DNA of 55,289 bases, taken from assembly GCF_004359215.1 (NCBI RefSeq), contig NC_090611.1, positions 2,173,530-2,228,818 of the forward strand, in the 5' to 3' direction. A program made the position numbers and the translations under genes. Shown here piece after piece: positions 1 to 10,822 of this stretch. Origin of the DNA: Bremia lactucae (Eukaryota; Oomycota; Peronosporomycetes; Peronosporales; Peronosporaceae). Under the pieces are notes generated by a model. It made no database searches and was not told the DNA's origin. It was given only the letters and a program-made list of their open reading frames with translations. How positions within the stretch are numbered: the first letter of the stretch is position 1; every line of letters starts with the position of its first letter.

Positions 1-1003
1 TAGAAGTCTAGTAACTTCTACCATTTGAGGGGATTTCTCCTCAAATACGTGGGGACCTCTTCCCTCAACGTCTTCCGAGTGTGATTGCGCTATCACAGTC
101 GGGTCCACTACGGTCGACTCTCTACTCGACCTTGGATCATCGTGTTGTCCTTTCTGGGCAACCGGTATACTCCTTGAATGTCGCCCACTAAGCGTACATT
201 CATGTCCCAATCCACTCGACCTTTTCGAGTGGTGGACCTTCGGCGCTGCCTGTGCATTAACACAGCCGCCGGCAGCTGACTCCACATTGTGATTGGTAAT
301 CACACTGTGATCTTGTGCGGTTGTACTAACGACCGTACCACAAGTGAGGCCATCGCACTCACTCGTAGTACATCCACACGCTTGTGGACGCTCCAAGACG
401 TTCATCAGATGGCCATCTGATGAACAAGTGGCAGGCATCTTTACGGATCGATGCTGCCAGCTGATCCTTGGCTCGTATTTTCTGAGCCAAGGTAAACCTA
501 GGATGACATCAAATTTGTCATCCAAATCCAGTACGATGAAATCATCATCATACTGTAAATCTCTTAACGTGTAGTGAAATTTCACTACGCGTTTCATTAC
601 TGTTATCGATGCGCCTGTCGCTAGACGCACCGTCATCCTCGTTGGAGGTATGTCGCGCTCAACATATTTGAGCCTACGACCCTCTAGTGACTGGCATCGA
701 ATAAAGTTATTCGACACTCCGCAGTCTACTAGGGCTCTGGGTCACAAACCATTTGTCACTTTTAACTTCAAGGTGATGAGGAATACCTCATCACCAGGTA
801 CAGAGACACATAATGATTGTGTGTCTGGGGCAAGTTTAGTCAAGAGATTTGCAAATTCTCTTGAGGTTGCTGGATCAGTAGGGCGTTGCGTTCCTACTGA
901 CCCCGACCGTTTTTTGGCGGTCCGCTTCGCTGTTGCGATTTCGCAACAATGTCGGACCCGCGACCGTTGCCCTTTTTGGCATACGGTCCAAAATTACGTT
1001 CAG
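1..1003 (-). pseudogene. Gypsy gag tail and retropepsin fragment
   Basis: Read on the minus strand, this is the gag C-terminal tail followed by an aspartic protease of a Ty3/gypsy element. The active site LVDCG lies at about 718-732, i.e. a D-C-G triad in place of the usual D-S/T-G. The downstream flap-side motif DVILGLPWL is near 485-515, and a tail rich in Cys and Ser follows (CSSDG, ACGC). An in-frame stop lies just before the active site. The same segment recurs at 8700-9470 on the same strand, with moderate divergence. The 5' end is cut at about 1003, where an LTR fragment of opposite orientation begins, so the gag zinc knuckle is missing. The left end runs out of the window. Confidence 0.75.
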
Positions 1004-1281
1004 TAATCAACCCCGCCAATCGTAGAAGACACGATTGTGTGGTGCGCAAGACGACGCCATACTTAGTAGACGTTACGTAGGAAGCTAAATATATCAATAC
1101 AGTTTTACTTATCTCTAATCCTAATCCTTTGAATTACCTTTGGTAGCTAAAGCCCCTGAGCTACTTAGAAACCTTCCTCTGTACCTTGTGTACGTGAAGT
1201 TTCGAGGCACTTCACCTTCTGTAATCAGTGTAAGGTTAACTAATACTGTATCAGTACTAGTGAAAGGTGCCCCGTTACACC
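1004..1281 (+). repeat. Truncated LTR-B fragment
   Basis: This is the right-hand part of an LTR-B in plus orientation. It matches the reverse complement of 10,823-11,145: it shares the AATCAACCCCGCCAATCG stretch, the ATACAGTTTTACTT block and the terminal GCCCCGTTACA. The left half is missing. No primer binding site follows, so this is a remnant and not a functional 5' LTR. Confidence 0.65.
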
Positions 1282-1568
1282 CCGTTACATGCAACGCTGG
1301 TGGGTCGTCTGCAAACACACCGCCAATGATCTTTTCGATATTTGAGCCAAATAATTAAAAAGTGCAGTTCCTCTTTTGATCTTTAAACGTCTAGTGCCTT
1401 CCTAAGGCTTTGCTTTGATCAATGAGAGATAGAAGCCTTTTTAAGGTACATACTCTCGGACACTAGTTGCCACTTGGTTCTACGAACCCCTGAATCCTTT
1501 TGATCTAAAATTCATTAATCTTTAATAGCTTGTACGACTCCCCGAGTTGTTAAACCCATTAACGGGTA
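1282..1568 (+). repeat. Truncated LTR-C fragment
   Basis: The stretch from AAAAGTGCAG through GGTACATACTCTCGG and TTGGTTCTACGAACCC to GACTCC-C/T-GAGTTGTTAAACC is the reverse complement of the LTR at 43,857-44,241, with about 20% differences by eye. The terminal palindromic end (GCTCCGCTACA) is absent, so it is truncated on the right. Confidence 0.6.
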
Positions 1569-1837
1569 TTGCTGGGAACCAACGCTTCCTTGTTCGCTCG
1601 GATGTCGAGAAGATCCGAAGTCAGTCTCGCGACTTGACTTTCGAATTCCCTAATCCGACTGGACGGAAGCGGGGTCGGCAGCCGCGAAAAGGTGGGCAAG
1701 ATCGTCGCTTCTATCGGGCGCCACCTCACACAGAGGCTCGTTATCACTCATGCTGCTAAGCATCGTCTTACGTTCTTCTTTAAAGCTCGTTACTTTCTAT
1801 ATACTGATGTGCTATTACTATTATATGTGCGGATACC
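1569..1837 (-). pseudogene. Fragment of the antisense coiled-coil ORF
   Basis: On the minus strand, residues like FESQVARLTSDLLDIRA match ADLEGQVSRLTSDLYDVRV in the frame at about 46.6 kb. The adjacent Arg/Gly-rich part matches 38.1-38.3 kb. It is therefore a remnant of the accessory frame that LTR-A elements carry opposite to pol. The last ~90 bases (1750-1837) are not assigned. Confidence 0.5.
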
Positions 1838-2204
1838 CCGTCAAACCAAGCTTTCCAGTGACTACGAGCCACTAAAGCTGCATGTATTCAAGTGACTTCT
1901 TCTGTAGAGAGAAGTTCATAGTGCTAGGTATTGAGAGTCCGTATGACCTCATCCTAGGCATGCCATGGTTGGCAAGACACCAACCATGGATAGGCTGGCG
2001 TACACGCACAGCTGCTAGCTCTATGCAGGATACCGGAAAGGATTTGCTCCCGCGAGAGGGCTGATGTCGTGTCCAACCCACGGATTCTGAGAGAAGCAAA
2101 AAGATCAGTCATTAAGCTTCAAATGTCACATCAAGCCATAAGCTGGTCCCTGTATCGGGGGAGCTGGTTATCTGGAAGGGGTAGACGTGCCTCTAGACCA
2201 TTGC
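1838..2204 (+). pseudogene. Gypsy protease C-terminal fragment, LTR-A family
   Basis: The plus-strand reading contains ESPYDLILGMPWLARHQPW, the C-terminal retropepsin motif also found at 32,430-32,500 in the nested LTR-A element. The active site part is missing. The following ~140 bases resemble the protease-RT linker but are too decayed for a firm match. Confidence 0.65.
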
Positions 2205-3092
2205 TGTAACGGGGTATCCCGTTACATAAGTATTGTTTCCTATTAGAGAAATATCAATAATTATTCCTATAAGGGGAAATAAACGAAGAAGCTCAAAATT
2301 ATTATCTTTATTAATTTTGACTTTAATAGTTCCAACAATACCAAATTTGGTATTATTGATGCAATAAGACATTAGCTCTATTTCTAGGCGGGCACGTCTT
2401 AATGCGGCCACGCTCTACTTAGACACACACCCTAGCACAGGAGGAAGCGGTTAGCACCGTCTTCTCTTGCGTGCGCGTTACCCACCTCACCCAACGCACT
2501 AAGTACTCTAGTAAAGCGTTGTCACGGGAGCGGTAATCCGGCTCCTCGTACGCACATACTCAGTAGAATGTAGTTTTTAGACTGATTCATATTTAATCGC
2601 ATTAAACACGAATCAGTCTAAAAACTACATTATCTCTGTAGATAACACTAACATGTAGTGCGAGCGTCTTTCTAGATATCTCGCGTAACGGATGACGCTA
2701 GCCGTCATCCCTCCTAATGTGAATGCACCTATGTGCATCACCTACACAAAGGTTTGTCACAATGTGAACCACACCCGAGTGCTGGGTCTAATTACTATAT
2801 CTAAGTAATTAACCATCCCCTTAAGTACACCAAGTGTACTTATCGGGGAATGTGCAACGTTAGGGCAACTTTAACCCGTTACACTATTGATTGATTGATT
2901 TAAGTCTATATAACTCATCCAATCGTTTCAAGACACGATTGTGCGGTGCGCAAGGAGGCGCCGTACTTAGTTAGATATTAATATAAAAAGTTTAGTAGTA
3001 GATAGAAGATCGTCACGTAAAAAGTTAATATATTAATACAGTTTTACTTTCCCCTAATTCTAATCCTTTAAATTACCTTTGGTAGCTAAAGA
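2205..3092 (+). repeat. LTR-B2 split by a solo LTR
   Basis: The sequence begins TGTAACGGGGTATCCCGTTACA and continues as the reverse complement of the LTR at 43,222-43,715. It is interrupted at 2383-2883 by an inserted LTR-A and resumes at 2889 up to about 3092. There the next LTR (B1) starts, so the last third of this copy is missing. Confidence 0.7.
2383..2883 (-). repeat. Solo LTR-A with target-site duplication
   Basis: This is a full-length LTR-A in minus orientation. The right end is TGTAACGGG in reverse and the left end corresponds to GCCTACA with one or two changes. It is flanked by the 5-bp direct repeat CTATT (2378-2382 and 2884-2888), as expected for gypsy integration. No internal region is present, so it is a solo LTR left by LTR-LTR recombination. 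It contains an exact 22-nt inverted repeat (2567-2588 and 2610-2631). Confidence 0.85.
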
Positions 3093-3531
3093 TGTAACGA
3101 GGTGTATCGTTACATGAAATTAATACTTAAAGGTTGTTAATTAATATATTATCTAAAAGGTAGAGAATATTTAGAGAATATTACTTTACATGGTAATATT
3201 TTAAAAGCTTATCCATTAATAGATATAGACCATTATATCTACTTGCTCCGCGGTCCAGTCAGCGCTGGACGCGCGCAAAGAGAAAGACAGATAAGACTTT
3301 TAGTACATGTTTTGTATTAGCTTATAATAAGGTTAGTATTAAGTAGATAGACAAGAAGAACTTAATTATATTAATAAGTTTTGAATTAACCCTCTTTTAA
3401 GCAAGTGTTTGAAAGAGAGTCTTCCTCTGCACTTATTAGTGTACGTGAAGTGACGTGAGGCACCACTCGCACTCAGGAAGTGCAAAGTGGACTTGTACTG
3501 AAGCAGTACTAGTCGGCAGTGCCCCGTTACA
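3093..3531 (+). repeat. LTR-B1, 5' LTR of the plus-strand gag unit, copy 1
   Basis: It starts TGTAACGAGG, ends CCCCGTTACA, and is followed two bases later by a primer-site-like sequence and then gag. It aligns end to end with 25,979-26,430. It is placed directly against the truncated LTR-B2 on its left without a recognisable target duplication. Confidence 0.8.
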
Positions 3532-3533
3532 CC

Positions 3534-3551
3534 TAGTAGCACTTTGTAGTC
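3534..3551 (+). other. Primer binding site (degenerate)
   Basis: TAGTAGCACTTTG sits two bases after the LTR. The copy-2 equivalent reads TGGTAGCACTTTG. The first eight bases TGGTAGCA would pair with the UGCUACCA 3' end typical of eukaryotic initiator tRNA-Met. Here the second base is changed. Confidence 0.5.
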
Positions 3552-3579
3552 CGTCCAAGGACCAGTTCCATCATCTAGC

Positions 3580-4569
3580 ATGAACATTTTAGATGATTGT
3601 GGAAATACGCATCACGTTTCGCGTGATAGCTACTCCTTTCTAAGTGACATAGAAAGGAGTGCGGTCAAACGAATGAGTTTGACCGTAGGGAACGATGCCA
3701 TCTTGGCCATGCTGTCCGGTTTGGACAGTGTTGCCCTCCATTCAGCCATCACCAAGTTCATGCAACATGAACTTGAGGCGAAGGAGAAGGTAGCCTTGCT
3801 TAATCAGCAAGGCTCTCAGCAGGCATAACTGTTGAGGTTACAACAGGTACAGACCCCTGTACCTGGAATGACGCACACGCCGTCGTCCGGAACCTTAAGG
3901 ATTGACATCTCACAGTATAGGGAGTCGAAGGAGACTCCCTCTTAAGATGATATGTCGAGTTGGACGATGCCATAAGGGCTCGTCACCTCGTCGACGAGCA
4001 AATGCAAGTTGCATTTGCTCAGTCAAATTTGGCAGGTCGTGCCAAAACTTGGGCACTAGGCCTTAAGTTGCGCGACCCATATGTCTGTGGGTCGCTAGAG
4101 AATCTTAAAGCCCGGCTCAACCAGACGTTTGAATCGCCTACGGCTGAGTTCAGAGCTCGATCAGAGCTTCTGAAACTCAAGCAAGGCAAGCGTGCTGTTC
4201 ACGCTTATGCCCAGCCCATAAGCTTAGCGAGTTGTATCACGAACAACCCAGTTCATGAACACACGATGATTACGGTGTTCTTGCAAGGTCTTATGGATCG
4301 TTCCGTACCCACCTGTTCTGCTTGGAACTGGATACGCTTGAAGAAGCAATATCCGTTGCGGAACAGGAGGACTTTACCTTGAGACAGGCTCAAGCTAGTT
4401 CGTCATCATATCGTCCACCAAGACGACACGAGTTAGGAGGTCCAGAACCCATGGACCTCTCTTACGTCGAAAGCGAGAGACCTCGCTTTTCGAGCAATAA
4501 GCGATCGCAGAACTGCCATCGCTGCCAAAAATTAGGACACGACGCTCATGAGTGTAGTGCCCCACGACC
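3580..4569 (+). pseudogene. Gypsy gag, composite copy 1
   Basis: This is a capsid-type gag. It reads MNILDD... with an early stop at about 3826, then reopens in another frame at about 3960 (VELDDAIRARHLVDEQ, RAKTWALGLKLRDP, KARLNQTF, ARSELLKLKQGKR), shifts by one base near 4318, and ends with a CCHC zinc knuckle CHRCQKLGHDAHEC at about 4515-4556. The knuckle marks the nucleocapsid end of gag. No protease follows: the frame runs into a reversed LTR fragment at about 4570. The frameshift near 4318 is also present in the copy at 26,481-27,474, so it predates the copying of this block. Confidence 0.8.
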
Positions 4570-4769
4570 AAAAAACTTACATCAACCAATCAATAGAGCT
4601 AATATCTTATTGCATCAATATTACCCATTTTAAAAATATTGCAACTATTTAATGTCAATATGTATAAAGACTTTAATGTTGTACCTCTTTATTTATTTCC
4701 TCTCATAGGAAATAACATATATTTTTTCTATTACAGAAAATGACCCTTATGTAACGGGATTCCGTTCCA
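4570..4769 (-). repeat. Truncated LTR-B2 (3' LTR of the minus-strand element)
   Basis: In minus orientation it begins TGGAACGGAATCCCGTTACA, matches the first ~200 bases of the LTR at 43,222-43,715, and is preceded on that strand by a purine run AGGGGAAATGA (polypurine tract). The remaining ~300 bases of the LTR are replaced by the plus-strand gag. The junction is the same in both composite copies. Confidence 0.7.
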
Positions 4770-4905
4770 TCATTTCCCCTATCAACAGTCACTATAGTGA
4801 CTGATTAAGGGGATACTAATATGTCTTTCCCTGTAACTTCGCATTATTGTTTTTTAATCAAAATACAGATTAAATTTTCATTAATTGATTTTGACCAAAA
4901 TCAAC

Positions 4906-6132
4906 ATGGCGACTAACAAGTCTGTGCGAGTGGGCCATGAGGCCGCAAAGGTGGCAGCTGCACGGATCAGTGCAGCTGTTGGTAATGCAAATGTTTCAGT
5001 AGACGCTAATGCATTTAATGCGGAGAATACGTCACCTCCTACTCCCGTTGTAGGTAACTGGGAACATGTCCCCTGTTGATGACATTGCAGGTGACGGTGA
5101 CAAGTCACCTGCTACACCAATTGTAGGTGACTGGACCAAGTCACTGGCATCGCCCGACTCAGCATCTACTGTAAAGGCCGCCGGATCGCCCGTGACCGAG
5201 TCCGTTAAACCTTTGGGTTCTAACATGACAACCAGAGAAGTGATGACGAGGTTGTTCGACTCGTCGGACCTCTTTGGTGGGGATCATCCGATGACTCCGC
5301 GGGCGATGCCCACTCTGGTGACATTAGTATGCGTCACCAGGAACTAAGTGGTCGCGATGGGAAGAGTGCTGCTGGTGATGCGAACTATATAGCATCACCA
5401 GATAAGGAGTGATTCTAGGGATCGCTCCAAGGGCCAAGTTGACGTTAACGTTAACATGAGCCAACAGAAGAGGGACCGCAATACGTTGCGGTTCGCTTCT
5501 GAAAAGAGGCCTTGGTTGCCCTCTAAGGACAACCTAATTTGTTGGTCTGATATGACCAATAATCGATATCACATTCCACTCATCCAGGCTTCAAAACCTG
5601 GTGAGGATGAGACGGAATTCTTCATTGATGCAATTTCCGGCATCGGTGGTACTCTTCTAAAAGGGCAAAGGATGTCAAACCTTTGTGTCAAGCTTGAACA
5701 GCCTTTGTACATTATGCCGTGAGTCTGGCTCGACAAGATAAATGCTTTCCATAAACGGTTCGAGAACGGACCCTAGTCGGTGCACGCTAAAAGTTGCACC
5801 GTTCGGCTAGAGAGGCACTCATGCCCATGCTGTTTTAAGGGTGCATGTCATGCTCATAAGGAAGCATATTACCTTAAAGATTCTCGTTGAAGGACTCTCA
5901 TCTCTACGAGATGCGTCAAGGGATTGAGAGCCTCCATTCCTTTTACGAGCGGGGAAAGCGCTCGCTCTACAATGGACCTTCTGCCGAGACCTGTTGAAAA
6001 GTTGTGGGCAGAGTGCGACCGAACAACTGGCGAACCAAAGACACATCAATCCCTTCAAAACAATCTGTTGACAGCTCCTCAGAAGATCCCTTCCTTGGAG
6101 GAAAGAGTGGATCGTCTGGCTCAAGAGAATTA
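4906..6132 (+). pseudogene. Accessory ORF antisense to pol, copy 1
   Basis: The frame starts MATNKSVRVGHEAAKVAAAR at 4906 and continues with two or more frameshifts. An Ala/Ser/Pro-rich part at 5066-5347 has repeated SPV/TPVVGNW-like words, and a more ordinary part lies at 5456-5722 (WLPSKDNLICWSDMTNNR). It ends with a heptad-like coiled-coil near 6030-6130 (LLTAPQKIPSLEERVDRLAQ). It lies on the strand opposite to the integrase, between the integrase C-terminus and the 3' LTR. I recognise no database family. The remnant at 44,366-44,560 shares the coiled-coil part, and the LTR-A element has a similarly placed but different frame at 45,396-47,616. It is now broken, but the codon content is protein-like. 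Confidence 0.5.
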
Positions 6133-6189
6133 GATTTTATTCCGAGATAAAGCTTTGACTGAAAACCATCAGGCTTTGGCGGATGCCCT

Positions 6190-7530
6190 AGACCGTTTCG
6201 GTATAATTCGAAATCGGAAAAAAACCTCGTAGTGATTGTACGGGCGGAGACGCCTAACATAAAACACGAGGCAGCTCGATCGTGTACGCATTGCCGGCGA
6301 TGTAGTACACGAAACGGGCCGATATACCTGAGCAGTTTCTTACTGCCTACATTCGTCACTGCGTGTTTTGGTAGGTTTACAGTAGACAGTAGGACCAGGT
6401 CATTAATTTTAAATGAAAGTATATTTGCTCTTCCCTTTTTGTCAGAGTTCCGCTTCTGTCGGTTCACCGTATCAGCGATTGAATCTGTACGAAACAGAAC
6501 ACTGCTACTCTAGCCAACAGGAAATCACCTGTGGACTCGGTTCTATTGTTGTTTTCAGTGCGACCGGCTCGCACTGCGGAGATATCAATCTCTTCAGTAT
6601 TGAGAGTATTATCATACTCATTAATAATATTGTTTTAGACGCTGAGTCTTTCAACATCGTTGTCAAAGTCAGTAATAGCGTTATTGTTATTACCGAGTTT
6701 GTCCACTTCAATGGTAATGAAATCAACATTGGTATCCTTCGCAATAGCATTAGTGCTTATGCGTGATGAGCAAGAGCTAAGAAAAAGGTTCTTTGCTCGA
6801 GCGTGTCACTCCCCACCCTCCCTTGATTTAAAGTCACCCTCAAACAAGGTGAGTGTACATGGGTGGCATAAGCCATTCGCAAAAAATGGTGTGTGCTTGG
6901 TGGAAGCATGCACTGAATTCTTAATGACAAATTCTACCATCGGCAAGAACTCGCTTCAACATTTAGAAGAGTGGAAGTATCCGCGAAGTATCTCTTCTTC
7001 GAGAATACGATTTGCCCGCTCCGCCTGACCATCTGTTAAAGGATGATCAGAATTTGACATTTTAACTGTGTTCCAAGTGATTTGAACACAGATTGCCAAA
7101 ATTCTGACGCGAATCTGGGGTCTCGATCAAAGACCAGCTCGCGGGAATACCCATGGAGTCGAAATTATGTGTCAACAAAGACAGGAGTACAGCGTTTGGC
7201 TGTAATTGACTTTGGGACTGCAATAACATTTACCATATTGCTACAAATATCAACAAACACAAGAGTGTTATTTTTTTTGCGATCGTCCGTGAAATTTGAA
7301 GACGAAGTACATAGTCACGGGCTGCCAACACTCTGCTGGAACAGGCAGAGATTGTAACAGAGCACAGGATGAAGCAATGGGCTTCACCCGTTGACGAATT
7401 TCGCAAGCACGTAAGTACTTGCGGACGAACTCACACTGGCGTGGCCAGGAGAAGTCGCGACTTATCGTGAGATAGGTCTTTTCACGTCCACGATGACCAA
7501 TTATTAGCGCATCGTGGCCCTCATACATGA
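6190..7530 (-). pseudogene. Gypsy integrase, copy 1
   Basis: Read leftwards from 7530: an HHCC zinc-binding part (GHRGREKTYLTISRDFSWP, YLRACEIRQRVKP), then the start of the catalytic core PAECWQPVTMYFVF, in which the first catalytic Asp is Tyr (compare SMDFVF in copy 2). The core's last part has TDGQAERANRILEEE near 7010, including the third acidic residue. An Asn/Asp-rich linker follows, and then the C-terminal domain LSFKINDLVLLSTVNLPKHA with IGPFRVLHR near 6320. Stops and frameshifts occur throughout and the middle of the core is shortened. The C-terminal part overlaps the antisense frame. Confidence 0.75.
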
Positions 7531-7559
7531 TGCGTAAACGCCTATCATTATGAGTGGGG

Positions 7560-8640
7560 ATGACGACAAGAACAGTCTATCTACCAAGAGAAAGGCCCTA
7601 AACTTAGCCAGTGCATATACATGGCAAGGAGTTCCTTGTCATGCACTGTTGCGTTTAGCTGGTTGAAGCTGACGCGATTGATAACAGACGACTAGCTCTG
7701 CACCGTCTGTCTCATATTGCATTAACGCACAGCCGATCGCAAATTCGCTGGCGCCACAGACCACATGAAAAGGTCGGTTTTGGTCAGCAATCGCCAGGAT
7801 AGGCGATTTAATCAAGCTTTGCTTGATATTCTCGAAGGAACACTAACAATCAGCGTTCCAGGACCACTTTAAAATTTTCTTCAATAAAAAAGAATGAATT
7901 ACTGCCATTTCTGCATAATTGCGTGAGTACTTGTGCAGGTACGCCGTTTAACCAAGAAACTTTCTACGTCCATTTTTATCGACTAGCCCAGGCCAATCGG
8001 TGATCGCCTTGATATTTTCTGGATCTGATCGTACACCGTGTTTACCCACGATGCACCCAAGAAGTGGCATTTCGCTTCCAGCGAATATACACTTTTTCAG
8101 ATCTTGTGCTTACGCATAAGTGTAAGAACCTTTCGGACGTGGCTAGGATGTACTTCAACATCCGACTATGCGTTTATGGCTCTGCTATGAACGAAGACGT
8201 CTTCAAAAAAATTCGGTCCAAAATTCCGCACTGATCTCAACAGATTGGTTACACATCTGTTGAATGTTGCAGGGGCATTACGAAGCCCCTGTGGCATAAC
8301 TAGCCACCCCCATAGCATGCCGCTTGAAGTGCTTACTACTGTGAACATAATATCTTGTTCACGCATAAGGATCTGATAGAATTCATCCATCAGATCTATT
8401 CATGCGTAGACAGTACTCTTTGACATACTATTAATGATTACGTCTTTTCGTGGTATCGGCGTTTGAGCCGGTACCATTGCAGCGTTTAATTTATTGAACG
8501 AATGCACAACCCGCCACCCTCCTGTTACTTTACGCACAGAGAAGGTCGGAGAGCTTTCTGGGAGGTTGACTCCCTCACATGACCCGCTGACAAGGGATCG
8601 GCAAAGAATTTGTCAAGCGCTAATACTTGTTCGCGGGGCA
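7560..8640 (-). pseudogene. Gypsy reverse transcriptase and RNase H, copy 1
   Basis: RT motifs are clear at 8166-8400: DEFYQILMREQD, LVMPQGLRNAPATFNR, and the catalytic box as FFEDVFVHS. The box is a mutated YFDD, so polymerase activity is not expected. The connection part has FGCIVGKHGV-like residues near 8050, and RNase H remains are at 7590-7880 (FAIG...ALMQYETDG). The C-terminal half of RNase H is missing. Copy 2 carries the intact YFDD. Confidence 0.75.
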
Positions 8641-8699
8641 ATGACTACTGCTTCATGACACAGTATTTCGATCCTGTTATCAGGTCGGAGTATCCTTCC

Positions 8700-9470
8700 C
8701 AACTGCCTCTAGCTGTGGTTCTGCAGCCACAACAAGATCCTCTACGGTCGACTCTCCAGTCGATCTAGGACTCGCAATGTCTCTTATAGACGGTCGTTTA
8801 ATATTTTCTTGGATGTTGCTATTCAAGCAAGCATCCTTGTTTCGTACCACTCAACTTATTCGAGAGGTCGAACTTCGATGCTACCTGTGCTTGGGGCACA
8901 GCCGTCGGTAACTATGATCATGTCACAATGGTGGACCTTTGACGCTGCCTGTTTTTTTGCACAGCCGTCGGGATTTAACTCCACAAAGTGTTGAGTATTC
9001 ACACAAAGGTCTTGTGCAGTCATGCTAACGACCGACCCACAAGTGAGGCTATCGCACTCACTCGTAGAACATCCACACGCTTGTGGACGCTCCAAGACGT
9101 TCATCAATTGGCCATCTGATGAACAAGAGACAGGCATCGTCACGGCTTGATGCTGCCAATTTATGCATGGCTCGTAACTTCTGAGCCATGGTAATCCAAG
9201 GATGACATCAAATTTGTCATCCAAATCTAATACGATGATATCATCATCGTGCTGTTAGCTTTTTAACGTGTATTGGATACCAACTTCACGTTTTTTAACC
9301 GTTACAGATGCGCCTGTTGCTAGGTGTTAGAGGGATATCGCGCTCAACAAATTTGAGTTTGCGATCTTCTAGCGATTGGCGTCGAATAAAAATTTTTGAC
9401 GCCCCTCAATCGACTAGGGACTTTATTTGGAATTCATTTGCCACTTTAATGCTAAGGTGATGATGTTAAC
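8700..9470 (-). pseudogene. Gypsy retropepsin, copy 1
   Basis: A protease with the DDKFDVILGLPWLRSYEPC segment at about 9160-9224. The active site near 9395-9410 reads SLVD followed by a stop in place of the Cys of DCG. The tail is Cys-rich and closely matches 200-480. It lies between gag and RT on the same strand, in normal gypsy order. Confidence 0.7.
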
Positions 9471-9479
9471 CTCATCCCC

Positions 9480-10748
9480 TCGGCCAGTTACACACAATGT
9501 TTGTTTGTGAGGAGCAACTTTCGTCAAAAGGCCTGCAAATTCTTTTGACGTAGCGTGATAGCAGGGCGCTCCGTATTTACTGGCCCCTACCGTTTTTTCA
9601 CGATTCGCCTCGCCATTGCGATTTCGTAACAGCGTCGTATCCGCGTCCTCCGCTGTTCCTTACGATAGGTCGGTCTTGTCGCTCAGTGTTTTTAGGTACT
9701 AGCCGTGGGGCACTACACTTATAGGCGTAATAGCCGTCTTTTGACAACGATTGCATTTTTGTAATCTTTTGTGACTTGAAGAGCGAGGTTTCTCTCTCTA
9801 AATACCATGGCTTCTGGACAACCGTTTTCTTGTCGTCTCGGTGGACAATAAGCACTACAGTGGACAAAGGCATGTTTAAGACTGAAGTCCTTCTGTATCA
9901 CTATAGAAATCGCTTGGTCGAGCAACTCTAATTCTAGCCGGAACAGGCAGGTCTTAACAGGGCCGTCTGCAAGACCTTTAATAAACACAGTCACCTCGGT
10001 TTGTTCATGATTGGATGAGTAACGATACCACTGACCAGATATCGTGCATGTTGGGCATAAGCGTGCAGATCACGCTTGCCCTGGTTCAAATCCAGGAGCT
10101 CGGATCGAGCCCTGATTTCGGCACGTGGCGGCTCAAATGTTTGTCTGAGCCGGGCCTTCAAGACGTCATACGACCCAAAAATTAATGGGTCGTGAAGCTT
10201 AAGCGCCGCTGATGCCCTTTCGCGCCGGCACGATTTTGGGCCGCTCCAAGGCCCAAGATTTGGCACGTTCGGCTAAGTTGGACATGCCAAATTTTACTTT
10301 TGATGCATCATCTTTGATGTGGCCAGCTTCAATGGCGTCGTCTAATTGGACGAACCATATTAAAAAGGAGTTGCCTTCTATTGCTTTTAAACTCAAAGAT
10401 TTCTATATTTAATCTTTCGGGTCGACGCGGAAGCGTCGGCCCATAAGCAGCATTTACATGCTGCTGTCTCAACAGATCCAATTGTTAAGCACACTGTTCC
10501 CTCAACACCTCCGCGTGTTGAGAGCCTTGCTGGTGAAGTAAGGCTACTTTTTCCTGGGCTTCGTCGAGTTCATGTTGTATGAACTCGGTTATGGCGGCAT
10601 GTTGTTCATCTGTGTTCAGAGTGAACAGCATGGCGCCAACGGCTGGTCCGCGTACGACCGAACTCATGCGTTCGATCGCTCTCCATTCAAAGTCACTCAA
10701 ATGAGTGAAGTTGCGTGATAGCCTTCTTGAGGGGCTGGAAAGCTCCAT
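9480..10748 (-). pseudogene. Gypsy gag, copy 1 minus-strand element
   Basis: Starts MELSSPSRRLSRNFTHLSDF at 10,748 with the helical segment HAAITEFIQHELDEAQEKVA, then VQLDDAIEAGHIKDDASKVK, KARLRQTFEPPRAEIRARSE and LLDLNQGKRDLHAYAQHARY. A degenerate zinc knuckle (GYYAYKC) lies near 9720. At least three frameshifts break it. It is homologous to, but clearly diverged from, the plus-strand gag at 3580-4569, so the two belong to sister lineages of the B family. Confidence 0.75.
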
Positions 10749-10802
10749 CCTTCTCCATCCATCACATCCATGTTGGATGGAACGTGCGTAGGCCTTTAAA
10801 CG

Positions 10803-10820
10803 GACTACTAAGTGCTACCA
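10803..10820 (-). other. Primer binding site
   Basis: On the minus strand TGGTAGCACTTAGTAGTCCG follows the LTR by two bases. TGGTAGCA fits the initiator tRNA-Met 3' end. It fixes the orientation of the element as leftward. Confidence 0.65.
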
Positions 10821-10822
10821 GG

